64,000 bases of DNA from Sphingomonadales bacterium. GTDB taxonomy: Bacteria > Pseudomonadota > Alphaproteobacteria > Sphingomonadales > Sphingomonadaceae. The stretch lies in the NCBI GenBank assembly GCA_016707885.1, contig JADJGU010000001.1:186001-250000 (forward strand). Direction: 5' to 3'. The translations under genes and the position numbers were made by a program. Positions within the stretch are counted from its first letter, which is position 1, and every line of letters starts with the position of its first letter. The notes beneath the pieces were generated by a model. The model was not told the origin of the DNA. It saw only the letters and a list, made by a program, of their open reading frames with translations, and did not search any database. This document shows positions 34,570 to 42,524 of the stretch, piece by piece.

Positions 34570-34639
34570 CGCAGTGCTGAGCCTGTCGAAGCACGTTTTT
34601 CCGATAAGCGCCCTTCGACAAGCTCAGGGCTACGGTTTG
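34570..34639. repeat. Palindromic repeat element 3 (sphingomonad REP-like)
   Basis: Inverted 15-base arms CTGAGCCTGTCGAAG (34577-34591) and CTTCGACAAGCTCAG (34613-34627) match with one mismatch, separated by 21 bases, with CCG/CGG at the outer ends. The sequence is of the CCTGAGCTTGTCGAAGG class widespread in sphingomonads. It lies between the dehydrogenase and the NTF2-like gene. Confidence 0.75.
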
Positions 34640-34653
34640 GGAGGATAAGAGTT

Positions 34654-35049
34654 ATGCCGCACAACCCCGCAGAAATCTGGCACCGCGTCGCACTGTCGAA
34701 GGACGTCGCCGAGATTGAGAATATTCTCCATGACGATTGCGTCTTCGAAAGCCCGGTCGTCCACACCCCGCAGGTCGGCAAAGCGATCACCTCCCAATAT
34801 CTCGCTGCTGCCGGCCATACGCTTGGCAATGATACATTCCGCTATGTTGGCGAATGGCACCGCGAGAACAGCTCGATTCTGGAATTCACGGCCGAGATCG
34901 ACGGTATCAAAATCAACGGCATAGACATGATTTCGTGCGATGATGATGGCCTCATAACCCATTTCAAAGTGATGGTACGCCCATTGAAGGCAGTGAACAT
35001 GCTCCACCAGAAAATGGGCGAGATGCTGGTTAAAATGAAGGGCAGATGA
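34654..35049 (+). CDS. NTF2-like (SnoaL-type) protein
   Basis: A 131-residue protein of the nuclear transport factor 2-like fold: an N-terminal helix (EIWHRVALSKDVAEIENILHDDCVFESPVV) followed by beta strands (FRYVGEWHRENSSILEFTAEIDGIKINGIDMISCDDDGLITHFKVMVRP). Similar small proteins are epoxide hydrolases, isomerases, or binding proteins without catalysis; nothing here decides which. GGAGG lies upstream. Its stop overlaps the ATG of the HPP gene by 4 bases, so they are coupled. Confidence 0.8.
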   Translation: MPHNPAEIWHRVALSKDVAEIENILHDDCVFESPVVHTPQVGKAITSQYLAAAGHTLGNDTFRYVGEWHRENSSILEFTAEIDGIKINGIDMISCDDDGLITHFKVMVRPLKAVNMLHQKMGEMLVKMKGR

Positions 35050-35747
35050 GCCGTCTGCGCCTATTCGTTCCCCTGCTCGCAGGCGCAAGCTTCGGCGATC
35101 GCAGCTGGGCCGCCTTAGGGGCTGGACTGGGCGTCCTGTTTGCAAGCATTGTCGGGCTAGCAGTTCAGGCCAGCTATTCCGGACTGCCATACCTTATCGC
35201 ACCGATTGGCGCATCTGCCGTGCTGGTCTTCGCTGTCCCGGCAAGTCCTCTCGCGCAACCCTGGCCGGTATTTGGGGGCAATCTGGTTTCGGCGGCTGTG
35301 GGCGTGGCGATGGCGCAAAGCATAGACAATCCCATGCTGGCAGTAGGCGTGGCCGTTTGCCTCGCGATTATCGCCATGTCCGTGTTGCGCTGTCTGCATC
35401 CACCTAGCGGGGCGGTGGCCATAACCGCTATATTGGGGGGAGACGCCATATCGAAAGCAGGCTTCGCCTTTCCCGTCACATTGGTAGCCGCGAATAGCGC
35501 TGCGTTGCTGGCTATGGGCTGGCTCTATCACCGCTTTTCTCGGCACAGCTACCCCCATAAGCCAGAGCCTGTCGTCGAAATGTCAGCACCCACAGGATTG
35601 CTGCGTGAGGATATCGGCAAAGCCATTGCCGAAAGCGGAGAAACCTTCGACATCGATTTGAATGACCTTGAAGGTCTGTTGATCCGGGCCGAAGCCATTT
35701 CCGCCGTACGGCAAAGAAGCGATGCAGGCTCCGATTACTCGATTTAG
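35046..35747 (+). CDS. HPP family integral membrane protein
   Basis: A 233-residue protein with the hallmark RCLHPPSGAVA motif and four to five membrane helices (about 24-165), as in HPP family proteins, some of which have been linked to nitrite transport. After the membrane part it keeps only the short acidic linker (DIGKAIAESGETFDIDLNDLEGLL) that in longer members leads into a CBS-domain pair. That pair is absent here. It overlaps the NTF2-like gene by 4 bases. Confidence 0.85.
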   Translation: MSRLRLFVPLLAGASFGDRSWAALGAGLGVLFASIVGLAVQASYSGLPYLIAPIGASAVLVFAVPASPLAQPWPVFGGNLVSAAVGVAMAQSIDNPMLAVGVAVCLAIIAMSVLRCLHPPSGAVAITAILGGDAISKAGFAFPVTLVAANSAALLAMGWLYHRFSRHSYPHKPEPVVEMSAPTGLLREDIGKAIAESGETFDIDLNDLEGLLIRAEAISAVRQRSDAGSDYSI

Positions 35748-35946
35748 CCTGAAAAGAGACCGAGCGCCGTCGCTACAGGCAAATTCCCAGTTGAAATTCG
35801 CGTAACAACCTCTAAATCGGCGCTCAATCCGGGCCCCTCTGGCGCATGCGGCGGCATGCGTGATGTCGGATTGTTCATCCGAAAGCGCGACACGCGGCGC
35901 AACCTCCGTCTCTCGGGACGGATTGGACACATTAGGGGCCCGTTTG
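35748..35946 (+). promoter_or_regulatory. Structured 199-base region ahead of terC
   Basis: The region contains a 7-pair hairpin CGCATGC/GCATGCG with a GGCG loop (35843-35860). Nearer the start codon is a second stem, TCCGTC/GACGGA, with a 6-base loop. TerC/Alx genes in other bacteria often have a manganese or pH-responsive leader (yybP-ykoY class), so I looked for its conserved GGGGAGUA loop and did not find it. It may be an unrelated leader or simple promoter DNA. Confidence 0.35.
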
Positions 35947-36933
35947 ATGGATTTCCTGTTTGATATGTTTTTGGGCACGCCGGTCTGGTTCTGGCTGTCC
36001 TTCATCGGCATCGTTGTCGTGCTGACAGCGTTCGACCTTGGTTTCCTTCATAAGGAAGACAAGGAAATGGGGATTTCCGAATCCCTGAAGCTTTCTGCCT
36101 TCTACATCAGCATCGCTTTGCTTTTTGGCCTGTGGGTCTGGTACGCAAAGGGTGCCGATCTGGGCATGAAATATTATACCGGCTTCTTCATCGAAAAGGC
36201 GCTGTCGATCGACAATGTCTTCGTGATCAGCCTGATTTTCACCTATTTTGCGATTCCGGCCAAATATCAGTATCGCGCGCTGCTTTGGGGTATCATTGCG
36301 GTCATTGTGTTGCGCGGTATCATGATCGCACTGGGTGCAGCGCTCGTACAGGAATTCTACTGGACGCTTTACATCTTCGCGCTGTTCCTTGTCGGCACTG
36401 GCGTAAAAATGCTGTTCACGGGCGACCAGGAAATGGACGTTTCCAAAAACCCTGTCGTCAGTTTCATGAACAAACATTTCCGCGTCACGCATGATCTGCA
36501 TGGCGAAAAGTTTCTGGTGAAGGTTCCCGACAGCAAGACGGGCAAAATGGTAACCGCAATGACGCCGCTGCTGCTGGCACTGATCGTCATCAACCTTGCC
36601 GACCTTGTGTTCGCGGTGGATTCGGTACCGGCGATCTTTGCGATCACCACTGATACCTTCATCGTCTACACCTCGAACATCATGGCTATCCTAGGCCTGC
36701 GGGCGCTCTATTTTGCGCTCGCGGCGATGGTGCACCGTTTCCATTATCTGAAATATGCCCTCGCGCTGGTGCTGGTGTTCATCGGCTCGAAGATCTTCAT
36801 CTCCGACTTCCTGATTGGCGGCGACAAATTCCCGCCGGTAATCAGCCTGGGCGTGACCTTCGCCTTGATATTGGGCGGGATATTGTTCTCGCTGTGGAAG
36901 ACAAAGGCCGAGGATAAGCACGCCACCGCCTGA
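35947..36933 (+). CDS. TerC family membrane protein (Alx-like)
   Basis: A 328-residue protein with about nine membrane helices and the TerC signature acidic positions in membrane segments: FDLGFLHKEDKEMG near the N-terminus, FFIEKALSIDNVFVISLIF, and INLADLVFAVDSVPAIFAIT. Members have been implicated in metal (Mn2+) homeostasis and tellurite resistance. The start MDFLFDMFLG at 35947 fits the family; the frame open from 35860 lies in the leader. A terminator follows. Confidence 0.9.
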   Translation: MDFLFDMFLGTPVWFWLSFIGIVVVLTAFDLGFLHKEDKEMGISESLKLSAFYISIALLFGLWVWYAKGADLGMKYYTGFFIEKALSIDNVFVISLIFTYFAIPAKYQYRALLWGIIAVIVLRGIMIALGAALVQEFYWTLYIFALFLVGTGVKMLFTGDQEMDVSKNPVVSFMNKHFRVTHDLHGEKFLVKVPDSKTGKMVTAMTPLLLALIVINLADLVFAVDSVPAIFAITTDTFIVYTSNIMAILGLRALYFALAAMVHRFHYLKYALALVLVFIGSKIFISDFLIGGDKFPPVISLGVTFALILGGILFSLWKTKAEDKHATA

Positions 36934-36957
36934 ACCGACCGGTTTCTCCCAGGGAAG

Positions 36958-36995
36958 ACCCCGCACCTTGAACAAGGGTGCGGGGTTTTCTTTTG
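36958..36995 (+). terminator. Rho-independent terminator after terC
   Basis: A perfect 10-pair stem ACCCCGCACC/GGTGCGGGGT (36958-36967 with 36977-36986) is followed by TTTTCTTTT. It isolates terC from the nfu gene downstream. Confidence 0.9.
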
Positions 36996-37050
36996 GTCGG
37001 CGAAGGAAAAAGGCCTTGTGTCCCCTGCCCGCTCTCCCCAAATGGGGGCT

Positions 37051-37626
37051 ATGATTATCGAGACCGAACTGACGCCGAACCCGGCGACGATCAAATTCCT
37101 GCCCGGACGTATCGTGATGGATGCAGGCACGCGCGATTTTGCCGACCATGAAGAGGCTGAAGCTTCTCCGCTGGCCGAAGCCTTGTTTGGCCTTGGCGAT
37201 GTGACTGGTGTCTTTTTCGGACGCGATTTTATTTCGGTAACGGCTGCCCCCGGCGTCAGCTGGACCGATCTGAAGCCCGATGTGCTGTCGATCCTGCTCG
37301 ATCATTTCACTGCCGATATGCCGCTTTTCCATGCGCCCAAGGCCGGATTCAGCGTCCCCGCCCCCGATACCGAATATCCGCTGGATGACCCTGCAGACGC
37401 AGAGATCGTCGACCAGATAAAGGAACTGATCGAAACCCGCGTCCGTCCCGCGGTCGCCAATGATGGCGGCGATATTGTCTATCGCGGGTTCCAGCGCGGC
37501 GTTGTTTTCCTGCAGATGCAGGGTGCCTGCTCAGGCTGCCCTTCATCGAGCGCGACGCTGAAAAATGGCATCGAGCAGCTTTTGAAACATTATGTGCCCG
37601 AAGTGACCGAAGTCCGCGCGGCCTGA
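37051..37626 (+). CDS. NifU-like iron-sulfur scaffold/carrier (Nfu)
   Basis: A 191-residue protein. The N-terminal Nfu_N domain starts IIETELTPNPATIKFLPGR. The C-terminal NifU domain contains RPAVANDGGDIVY and the cluster-binding CSGCPSSSATLKNGIE (Cys-X2-Cys). Nfu proteins bind a 4Fe-4S cluster between two monomers and deliver it to target enzymes in the cytoplasm. The start at 37051 matches the family N-terminus; an in-frame ATG at 37018 adds an unsupported leader. Confidence 0.93.
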   Translation: MIIETELTPNPATIKFLPGRIVMDAGTRDFADHEEAEASPLAEALFGLGDVTGVFFGRDFISVTAAPGVSWTDLKPDVLSILLDHFTADMPLFHAPKAGFSVPAPDTEYPLDDPADAEIVDQIKELIETRVRPAVANDGGDIVYRGFQRGVVFLQMQGACSGCPSSSATLKNGIEQLLKHYVPEVTEVRAA

Positions 37627-37651
37627 TATCCAACGAACCGGGGAACCCTAT

Positions 37652-38248
37652 ATGCCGATCAATCAGCCGTTGGGCGATGCCGCCCTCGACCAGCTTTTCC
37701 GTACCGCACGCACCTATAATGGCTATCTCGACACGCCGGTGTCGAACGACCAGTTGAAAGCGGTTTGGGAGTTGATGAAATTTGGCCCGACCTCTGCCAA
37801 CTGCCTGCCGGCGCGCATTGTCTGGTGCGTCAGCGATGAATCGAAGCAAAAACTCGCGGCGCTTGCGATGCCCGCCAATGGTGAGAAAATCCTGCAGGCA
37901 CCCGCCACCGCGATCATCGGCATGGACCTGGAGTTTTACGAAAACCTGCCCGAGCTTTTCCCGCACACCGATGCGCGCAGCTGGTTTGTCGGCAATGACG
38001 CGCTGATCGAAAAAACCGCGTTCCGCAACAGCAGCCTTCAGGGCGGCTATTTCATTCTCGCCGCGCGTGCGCTCGGGTTGGATACCGGTGCGATGTCGGG
38101 TTTCAACAATGATGCAGTAGACGAAGCCTTTTTCGCAGGCACCAAGGTCAAATCCAATTTCATCTCGACCATCGGTTATGGCGATCCGGCGACAATCTTC
38201 GAACGCAGCCCGCGCCCGGCATTTGAGCGCTTTAACAAGATCGTCTGA
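37652..38248 (+). CDS. RutE-like malonic semialdehyde reductase (nitroreductase fold)
   Basis: A 198-residue FMN-binding nitroreductase-fold protein closest to RutE: ALDQLFRTARTYNGYLDTPVSNDQLKAVWELMKFGPTSANCLPARIVW, and RNSSLQGGYFILAARALGLDTGAMSGFN. RutE reduces malonic semialdehyde to 3-hydroxypropionate in uracil breakdown, but no other rut gene is present, so the substrate is open. It lies 25 bases after the nfu gene with a GGGGAA-type ribosome site and is probably cotranscribed with nfu. Confidence 0.85.
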   Translation: MPINQPLGDAALDQLFRTARTYNGYLDTPVSNDQLKAVWELMKFGPTSANCLPARIVWCVSDESKQKLAALAMPANGEKILQAPATAIIGMDLEFYENLPELFPHTDARSWFVGNDALIEKTAFRNSSLQGGYFILAARALGLDTGAMSGFNNDAVDEAFFAGTKVKSNFISTIGYGDPATIFERSPRPAFERFNKIV

Positions 38249-38266
38249 TCGGTTACGCGCGGCAGC

Positions 38267-38884
38267 GTGAGACGGCTGGTCATAGATACTGCAACGCGTG
38301 CCTGTTCGGTGGCGCTGTTCGAAGACATGGAATGCATCGCTGCGTGCCATGAAGTTATCGGGCGCGGACATGCCGAACGACTGGTACCGATGATCGCCGA
38401 ACTGCCCGAAAAGGGCCTTGCCGACATCCTTTCGGTCAATGTGGGGCCGGGAAGTTTTACAGGAATTCGTGTCGGTGTATCAGCGGCGAAAGCTTTGGCG
38501 CTGGCATGGAATGTTCGATGCCAAGGCTATAACGGACTAGCCTTAATGGCAGCTATTGCACGCCAGACATCCGGATCAACGACCACAATCGATGTCGCCG
38601 TTCATGGCGGGCATGGTGAGTTGTTCTTCCAGAGCTTTGCGGCAAATGGCAGCGCATTGTCCGCGCCGCAATCGCTGGTGCCCGACGCCGTCGCACAGCT
38701 TTCAACCGCCGACACCATCGTTGGCGATGCCGCCGATTTGGTCGCAGGGTTGCGGGGTAGCGGCGCTGTCGCAGAGGCCGTTTCTGACGCGCGTCACTGG
38801 CCATTGATTGAACATCTAGGTGCCGTGGATGCCACGCCCTCTTATGTTCGCGGCCCCGATGCAAAATTGCCAAAGGCCAAGTGA
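38267..38884 (+). CDS. tsaB: tRNA threonylcarbamoyladenosine biosynthesis protein TsaB
   Basis: A 205-residue ASKHA-fold protein starting with GTG at 38267: RRLVIDTATRACSVALFED, then GRGHAERLVPMIAEL and VNVGPGSFTGIRVGVSAAKALA, the TsaB signature. TsaB is the non-catalytic partner of TsaD and TsaE in making t6A37 on tRNAs that read ANN codons. It starts 18 bases after the RutE-like gene and overlaps rimI by 4 bases (GTGA), the usual tsaB-rimI pairing. Confidence 0.93.
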   Translation: MRRLVIDTATRACSVALFEDMECIAACHEVIGRGHAERLVPMIAELPEKGLADILSVNVGPGSFTGIRVGVSAAKALALAWNVRCQGYNGLALMAAIARQTSGSTTTIDVAVHGGHGELFFQSFAANGSALSAPQSLVPDAVAQLSTADTIVGDAADLVAGLRGSGAVAEAVSDARHWPLIEHLGAVDATPSYVRGPDAKLPKAK

Positions 38885-39342
38885 CGATGGTGTCGATCAC
38901 TTTCGGCGATGCGCGCGACATTGCTGCGATCATGCCGATTATGAACGCCGCTTTTGACCCCAATTATGGCGAAGCATGGACCGCGAGCCAATGTCTCTCG
39001 CTGCTAGCAATGCCCGGCAGCCAATTGCTACTGGCCGCAATTGAAAACCAGATCGTCGGCTTTGCTCTGACAAGATGGGTTCTGGATGAAGAAGAATTGC
39101 TGATGATCGGTGTCGACCCAGGTTTTCAGCGCCAAGGTGTCGCAACCCAGATTGTTGCGTCGATTATTAGCATCGCAAAGAACAGCGGCCGACAAAATCT
39201 GTTTCTAGAGGTTCGTGCGAATAATAGTGCTGCCAACTTCTATACCAGATTGGGTTTCGCTGCCAAAGCAACTCGACGGGGTTATTATAGAGGTGTCGAC
39301 GGTCAGCGATTCGATGCTACAACGATGGCGCTTAACTTTTGA
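38881..39342 (+). CDS. rimI: Ribosomal protein alanine N-acetyltransferase RimI
   Basis: A 153-residue GNAT acetyltransferase. Motif A for acetyl-CoA is visible as IGVDPGFQRQGVATQIV, and motif B as LFLEVRANNSAANFYTRLGF, followed by RRGYYR. RimI acetylates the N-terminal alanine of S18. The GTG start overlaps the tsaB stop. The 132-base gap after it holds no gene I can see and probably contains the mucR promoter. Confidence 0.9.
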   Translation: MTMVSITFGDARDIAAIMPIMNAAFDPNYGEAWTASQCLSLLAMPGSQLLLAAIENQIVGFALTRWVLDEEELLMIGVDPGFQRQGVATQIVASIISIAKNSGRQNLFLEVRANNSAANFYTRLGFAAKATRRGYYRGVDGQRFDATTMALNF

Positions 39343-39474
39343 TATAAGCAAGCCTGCTCCAATATTCCCGATTTCAATCAGACTTGTAAATATACACCAT
39401 TGATTAAACCCGTTCGCTGGGCTTTAGTGACAGTGCTGTAAACATGAAAATAGCCGGGTAAGGGAGAATATATA

Positions 39475-39909
39475 ATGACCGATGAAACGAATGAAGCAAA
39501 TGAAATGCTGATAACGCTGACCGCAGATATTGTAGCAGCACATGTCAGCAACAACAGCGTTGCTGTTTCCGATCTGCCAGTGCTGATTGGTAATGTACAT
39601 GCTGCGCTTGCCGGGTTGACGACGCCGTCATCCGCGCCCGCCGTTGCCCCCGAACCGGCTGTGCCCATCCGCACTTCGGTCAAGCGCGACTTCATCGTGT
39701 GCCTTGAAGACGGCAAAAAGCTGAAGATGCTCAAGCGCCACCTGATGACGCATTATGGCATGACGCCCGATGACTATCGTGCAAAGTGGGGCCTGGCAGC
39801 CGACTATCCGATGGTTGCCCCTGCTTATGCCGAACAGCGCCGAGACCTTGCAAAGGCAATCGGCCTGGGCCGTGCACCCGGTTCAGGCCGCAAAAAGAAA
39901 GTGAAATAA
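39475..39909 (+). CDS. MucR family transcriptional regulator
   Basis: A 144-residue Ros/MucR-type regulator with the single zinc finger characteristic of alphaproteobacteria: FIVCLEDGKKLKMLKRHLMTHYGMTPDDYRAKWGL, in which Cys, Asp and two His supply metal ligands. A basic C-terminus (GSGRKKKVK) follows. MucR proteins act as H-NS-like or specific repressors of surface polysaccharide, motility and cell-cycle genes. GGGAGAA lies upstream of the ATG. A terminator hairpin separates it from fur. Confidence 0.93.
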   Translation: MTDETNEANEMLITLTADIVAAHVSNNSVAVSDLPVLIGNVHAALAGLTTPSSAPAVAPEPAVPIRTSVKRDFIVCLEDGKKLKMLKRHLMTHYGMTPDDYRAKWGLAADYPMVAPAYAEQRRDLAKAIGLGRAPGSGRKKKVK

Positions 39910-39931
39910 TCTTTCACTCAAAGCGAAATTG

Positions 39932-39969
39932 ATGAAAGGGCCGGTCGGGTGTGGACTGGCCCTTTTCAT
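39932..39969 (+). terminator. Terminator-like hairpin after mucR
   Basis: An imperfect stem ATGAAAGGGCC / GGCCCTTTTCAT (one extra T in the right arm) encloses a GTC/GAC-closed loop, with four T residues within the right arm. It lies 23 bases after the mucR stop and 35 bases before the fur start. Confidence 0.65.
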
Positions 39970-40003
39970 TGACGAATCCCCGCGCGACACTAAATACCGT
40001 AAC

Positions 40004-40426
40004 ATGGAATCCCGGATTGACCTTGAAGCGCTGTGCGCCGAACGCGGCCTGCGCATTACCGACCAGCGGCGCGTAATCGCGCGCGTCATATCCGATGCAG
40101 ACGATCATCCCGATGTCGAAGAACTCTATCGTCGCGCATCTGCGATCGACGGAAAGATTTCGATTGCGACCGTTTACCGCACGGTCCGCCTGTTCGAAGA
40201 AGCAGGCATTCTCGACCGCCATGATTTTGGCGACGGGCGCGCGCGTTATGAGGCATCGCCGGAGGCGCATCACGACCATTTGATCGACGTCGAAACCGGC
40301 AAAGTCATTGAATTTGTCGATCCCGAACTCGAAGCGCTGCAAAAGGTGATAGCGGAAAAGCTGGGTTATCGCTTGGTCGACCACCGTATGGAGCTATACG
40401 GCGTTGCACTCAGCCGCGACGATTAA
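40004..40426 (+). CDS. fur: Fur family metalloregulator
   Basis: A 140-residue Fur-type repressor. The winged helix at the N-terminus (LCAERGLRITDQRRVIARVISDADDHPDVEELYRRA; ISIATVYRTVRLFEEAG) is followed by the metal-site segment PEAHHDHLIDVETGKVIEF and a dimerisation domain. The C-terminal Cys-X2-Cys structural zinc sites of many Fur proteins are absent, as in other alphaproteobacterial Fur/Mur proteins, so iron or manganese could be the ligand. The start at 40004 gives the family length. Confidence 0.88.
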   Translation: MESRIDLEALCAERGLRITDQRRVIARVISDADDHPDVEELYRRASAIDGKISIATVYRTVRLFEEAGILDRHDFGDGRARYEASPEAHHDHLIDVETGKVIEFVDPELEALQKVIAEKLGYRLVDHRMELYGVALSRDD

Positions 40427-41198
40427 GCAGCGTAACCCGATCGGCCTGATTTTCGGGCAGATCCTGTTTGGCGCGCGCCTGTTGCTGATGGCCGCATCGC
40501 TTCTGGTCGGTCTGCTCCTCCACAATATCTGGCGTCTGTTTCGCCAGCCTTCACCCTGGCCACGACTTTTCCTGCTGTCGATCAGCTGGACCGCCGGCAT
40601 TGCGACCGCAACCAGCGGTCAGCGCATCCGCAAAAATGTCTTCTACGCCGCCAATCACCATAGCTGGATCGACATTCCTGTCATATCCGGTGTAACCGGC
40701 TGCACCTTTGTCGCCAATGACGGGATCGAAAAATGGCCGCTGATCGGCTGGCTTTGCACGATTAACAACACTATCTTTGTCAGCCGCGAAAACCGGTTGA
40801 GCGTCGGCGATCAGGTCGACGATCTGCGTGACGCGATGAGCGGCGAGCAACCTGTCACGATTTTTCCGGAAGGGACCACGCATGACGGCTCAGGGCTGCT
40901 GCCGTTCAAGCCTTCACTCTTTGCGGCACTCGTCCCACCTCCTCAAGGCATGATGGTGCAGCCAGTGTTCCTCACTTACGGCGAACACACGCGTCGCCTT
41001 TCCTGGGTCGGCGAAGAGGGGATAGTCGAGAATTTCTGGCGGATCATGACCTATGTCATGCCGGTAACCGCTACAATCCATTTTCTGGAGCCGTTCGATC
41101 CATCCCACTACCCCGATCGCAAGGCGATTTCGGCGGAAGTGCGGCATCGCATCACGGAGGCAATGCAGGCTGGCGACCACTATAGGCGCGATGTATAG
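40404..41198 (+). CDS. plsC: 1-acyl-sn-glycerol-3-phosphate acyltransferase (PlsC family)
   Basis: About 264 residues of a membrane-bound acyltransferase. An N-terminal hydrophobic segment (about 22-42) is followed by the catalytic block AANHHSWIDIPV (HX4D), VSRENR and IFPEGTT (substrate phosphate binding). It would acylate lysophosphatidic acid to phosphatidic acid at the inner membrane. The start is uncertain: TTG at 40404 has GGAG about 10 bases upstream and overlaps fur by 23 bases, and no ATG occurs before residue 29. It is followed by miaB after 9 bases. Confidence 0.88.
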   Translation: MHSAATIKQRNPIGLIFGQILFGARLLLMAASLLVGLLLHNIWRLFRQPSPWPRLFLLSISWTAGIATATSGQRIRKNVFYAANHHSWIDIPVISGVTGCTFVANDGIEKWPLIGWLCTINNTIFVSRENRLSVGDQVDDLRDAMSGEQPVTIFPEGTTHDGSGLLPFKPSLFAALVPPPQGMMVQPVFLTYGEHTRRLSWVGEEGIVENFWRIMTYVMPVTATIHFLEPFDPSHYPDRKAISAEVRHRITEAMQAGDHYRRDV

Positions 41199-41207
41199 CG
41201 CCGCTCC

Positions 41208-42524
41208 ATGAGCAACGAGTCGCCCAAGACCTTTCACGTCAAAAATTACGGCTGCCAGATGAACGTCTATGATGGCGAGCGGATGGCGGAGATGTTTGCC
41301 GCGCGCGGCATGGAGGCGTCGGACAAGGAGGATGCCGACCTTGTCATCCTCAATACCTGCCATATCCGTGAGAAAGCGGCCGAGAAGGTTTATTCCGAAA
41401 TCGGCCGTCTGCGCCGCAAGGATGGCAGTTCGCCGGTGATCGCCGTGGCTGGCTGTGTCGCGCAGGCCGAAGGCGGAGAAATCAGCCGCCGCGCCAGCGA
41501 AGTCGACATCGTCGTCGGCCCGCAGGCTTATCACAAGCTGCCCGACATGGTTGCTGCCGTCGCAAAGGGCGAAAGCACGATTGACCTGGACTTGCCCGGG
41601 CTAGACAAGTTCGCCGTTCTGCCCAAGCGCCGCAAAACAGGGCCGACCGCTTTTCTAACGGTGCAGGAAGGCTGCGACAAATTTTGCACCTATTGCGTTG
41701 TTCCCTACACGCGCGGCGCGGAAATCAGCCGTCCCTTCGCCGAACTGGTCGATGAAGCCAAAGCGCTGGTCGATGCGGGGGCGAAGGAAATCACCCTGCT
41801 TGGCCAGAATGTGAATGCTTGGGAAGCGGACGGACAGGATCTGGGAACGCTAATCCGCGCGATTGACCGGATCGATGGCTTGCACCGCATCCGTTACATG
41901 ACCAGCCATCCCAACGACATGACAGACGGGCTGATTGCCGCGCATGGCGATGTCGAAAAACTGATGCCTTATCTGCACCTGCCGGTGCAGGCTGGCAATG
42001 ATCGCATCCTGAAAGCCATGAACCGCAGCCACAGCCGCGACAGCTATCTGCGGATCATCGACAAGGTGCGCGCAGTACGCCCTGATATTGCGCTGTCCGG
42101 CGATTTCATCGTCGGATTCCCCGGCGAGACCGACGCCGAGTTTGAAGACACGCTCAGCATCGTGCGCGAGACAGTCTACAGCTACGCCTACTCTTTCAAA
42201 TACAGCCCCCGCCCCGGCACACCTGCCGCAACGATGGACGGTCAGATCGCGCCCGAGGTGGCGGACGAACGGCTGCAAAGGCTGCAGGCATTGATAAGCG
42301 AGCAGCAGGCGGCTTTCAACCGCGACACTCTAGGCAAACGCACATCGGTGTTGCTCGAAAAGCCCGGCAAACTTGAGGGTCAGTTGATCGGAAAGTCGCC
42401 CTGGCTACAATCTGTGCATATCTTGGCACCGGGGCTTTCCATCGGCGATATAGTCGATGTAGATATAGTCGAAGCCGGTCCACTGAGTCTCAAGGGAGAG
42501 TTATTGATGCAGGTCGCAGCCTGA
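41208..42524 (+). CDS. miaB: tRNA-2-methylthio-N6-dimethylallyladenosine synthase MiaB
   Basis: A 438-residue radical SAM methylthiotransferase. The N-terminal UPF0004 domain has Cys16, Cys51 and Cys83 for the auxiliary 4Fe-4S cluster (YGCQMN, NTCHIR, AGCVAQ). The radical SAM triad follows in CDKFCTYC, and a C-terminal TRAM domain ends the protein. It converts i6A37 to ms2i6A37 in tRNAs. It heads the tight run miaB-phoH-ybeY-corC, a well-known conserved cluster of RNA-related genes; the phoH ATG follows the stop directly. Confidence 0.96.
   Translation: MSNESPKTFHVKNYGCQMNVYDGERMAEMFAARGMEASDKEDADLVILNTCHIREKAAEKVYSEIGRLRRKDGSSPVIAVAGCVAQAEGGEISRRASEVDIVVGPQAYHKLPDMVAAVAKGESTIDLDLPGLDKFAVLPKRRKTGPTAFLTVQEGCDKFCTYCVVPYTRGAEISRPFAELVDEAKALVDAGAKEITLLGQNVNAWEADGQDLGTLIRAIDRIDGLHRIRYMTSHPNDMTDGLIAAHGDVEKLMPYLHLPVQAGNDRILKAMNRSHSRDSYLRIIDKVRAVRPDIALSGDFIVGFPGETDAEFEDTLSIVRETVYSYAYSFKYSPRPGTPAATMDGQIAPEVADERLQRLQALISEQQAAFNRDTLGKRTSVLLEKPGKLEGQLIGKSPWLQSVHILAPGLSIGDIVDVDIVEAGPLSLKGELLMQVAA

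Noticed and set aside
31664..34639. A mobile element or genomic island around cysS
   Set aside because: No transposase, integrase, target duplications or att-like repeats were found; the palindromes are short extragenic repeats.
35748..35946. yybP-ykoY manganese riboswitch ahead of terC
   Set aside because: The conserved GGGGAGUA-type loop sequences are not present on either strand.
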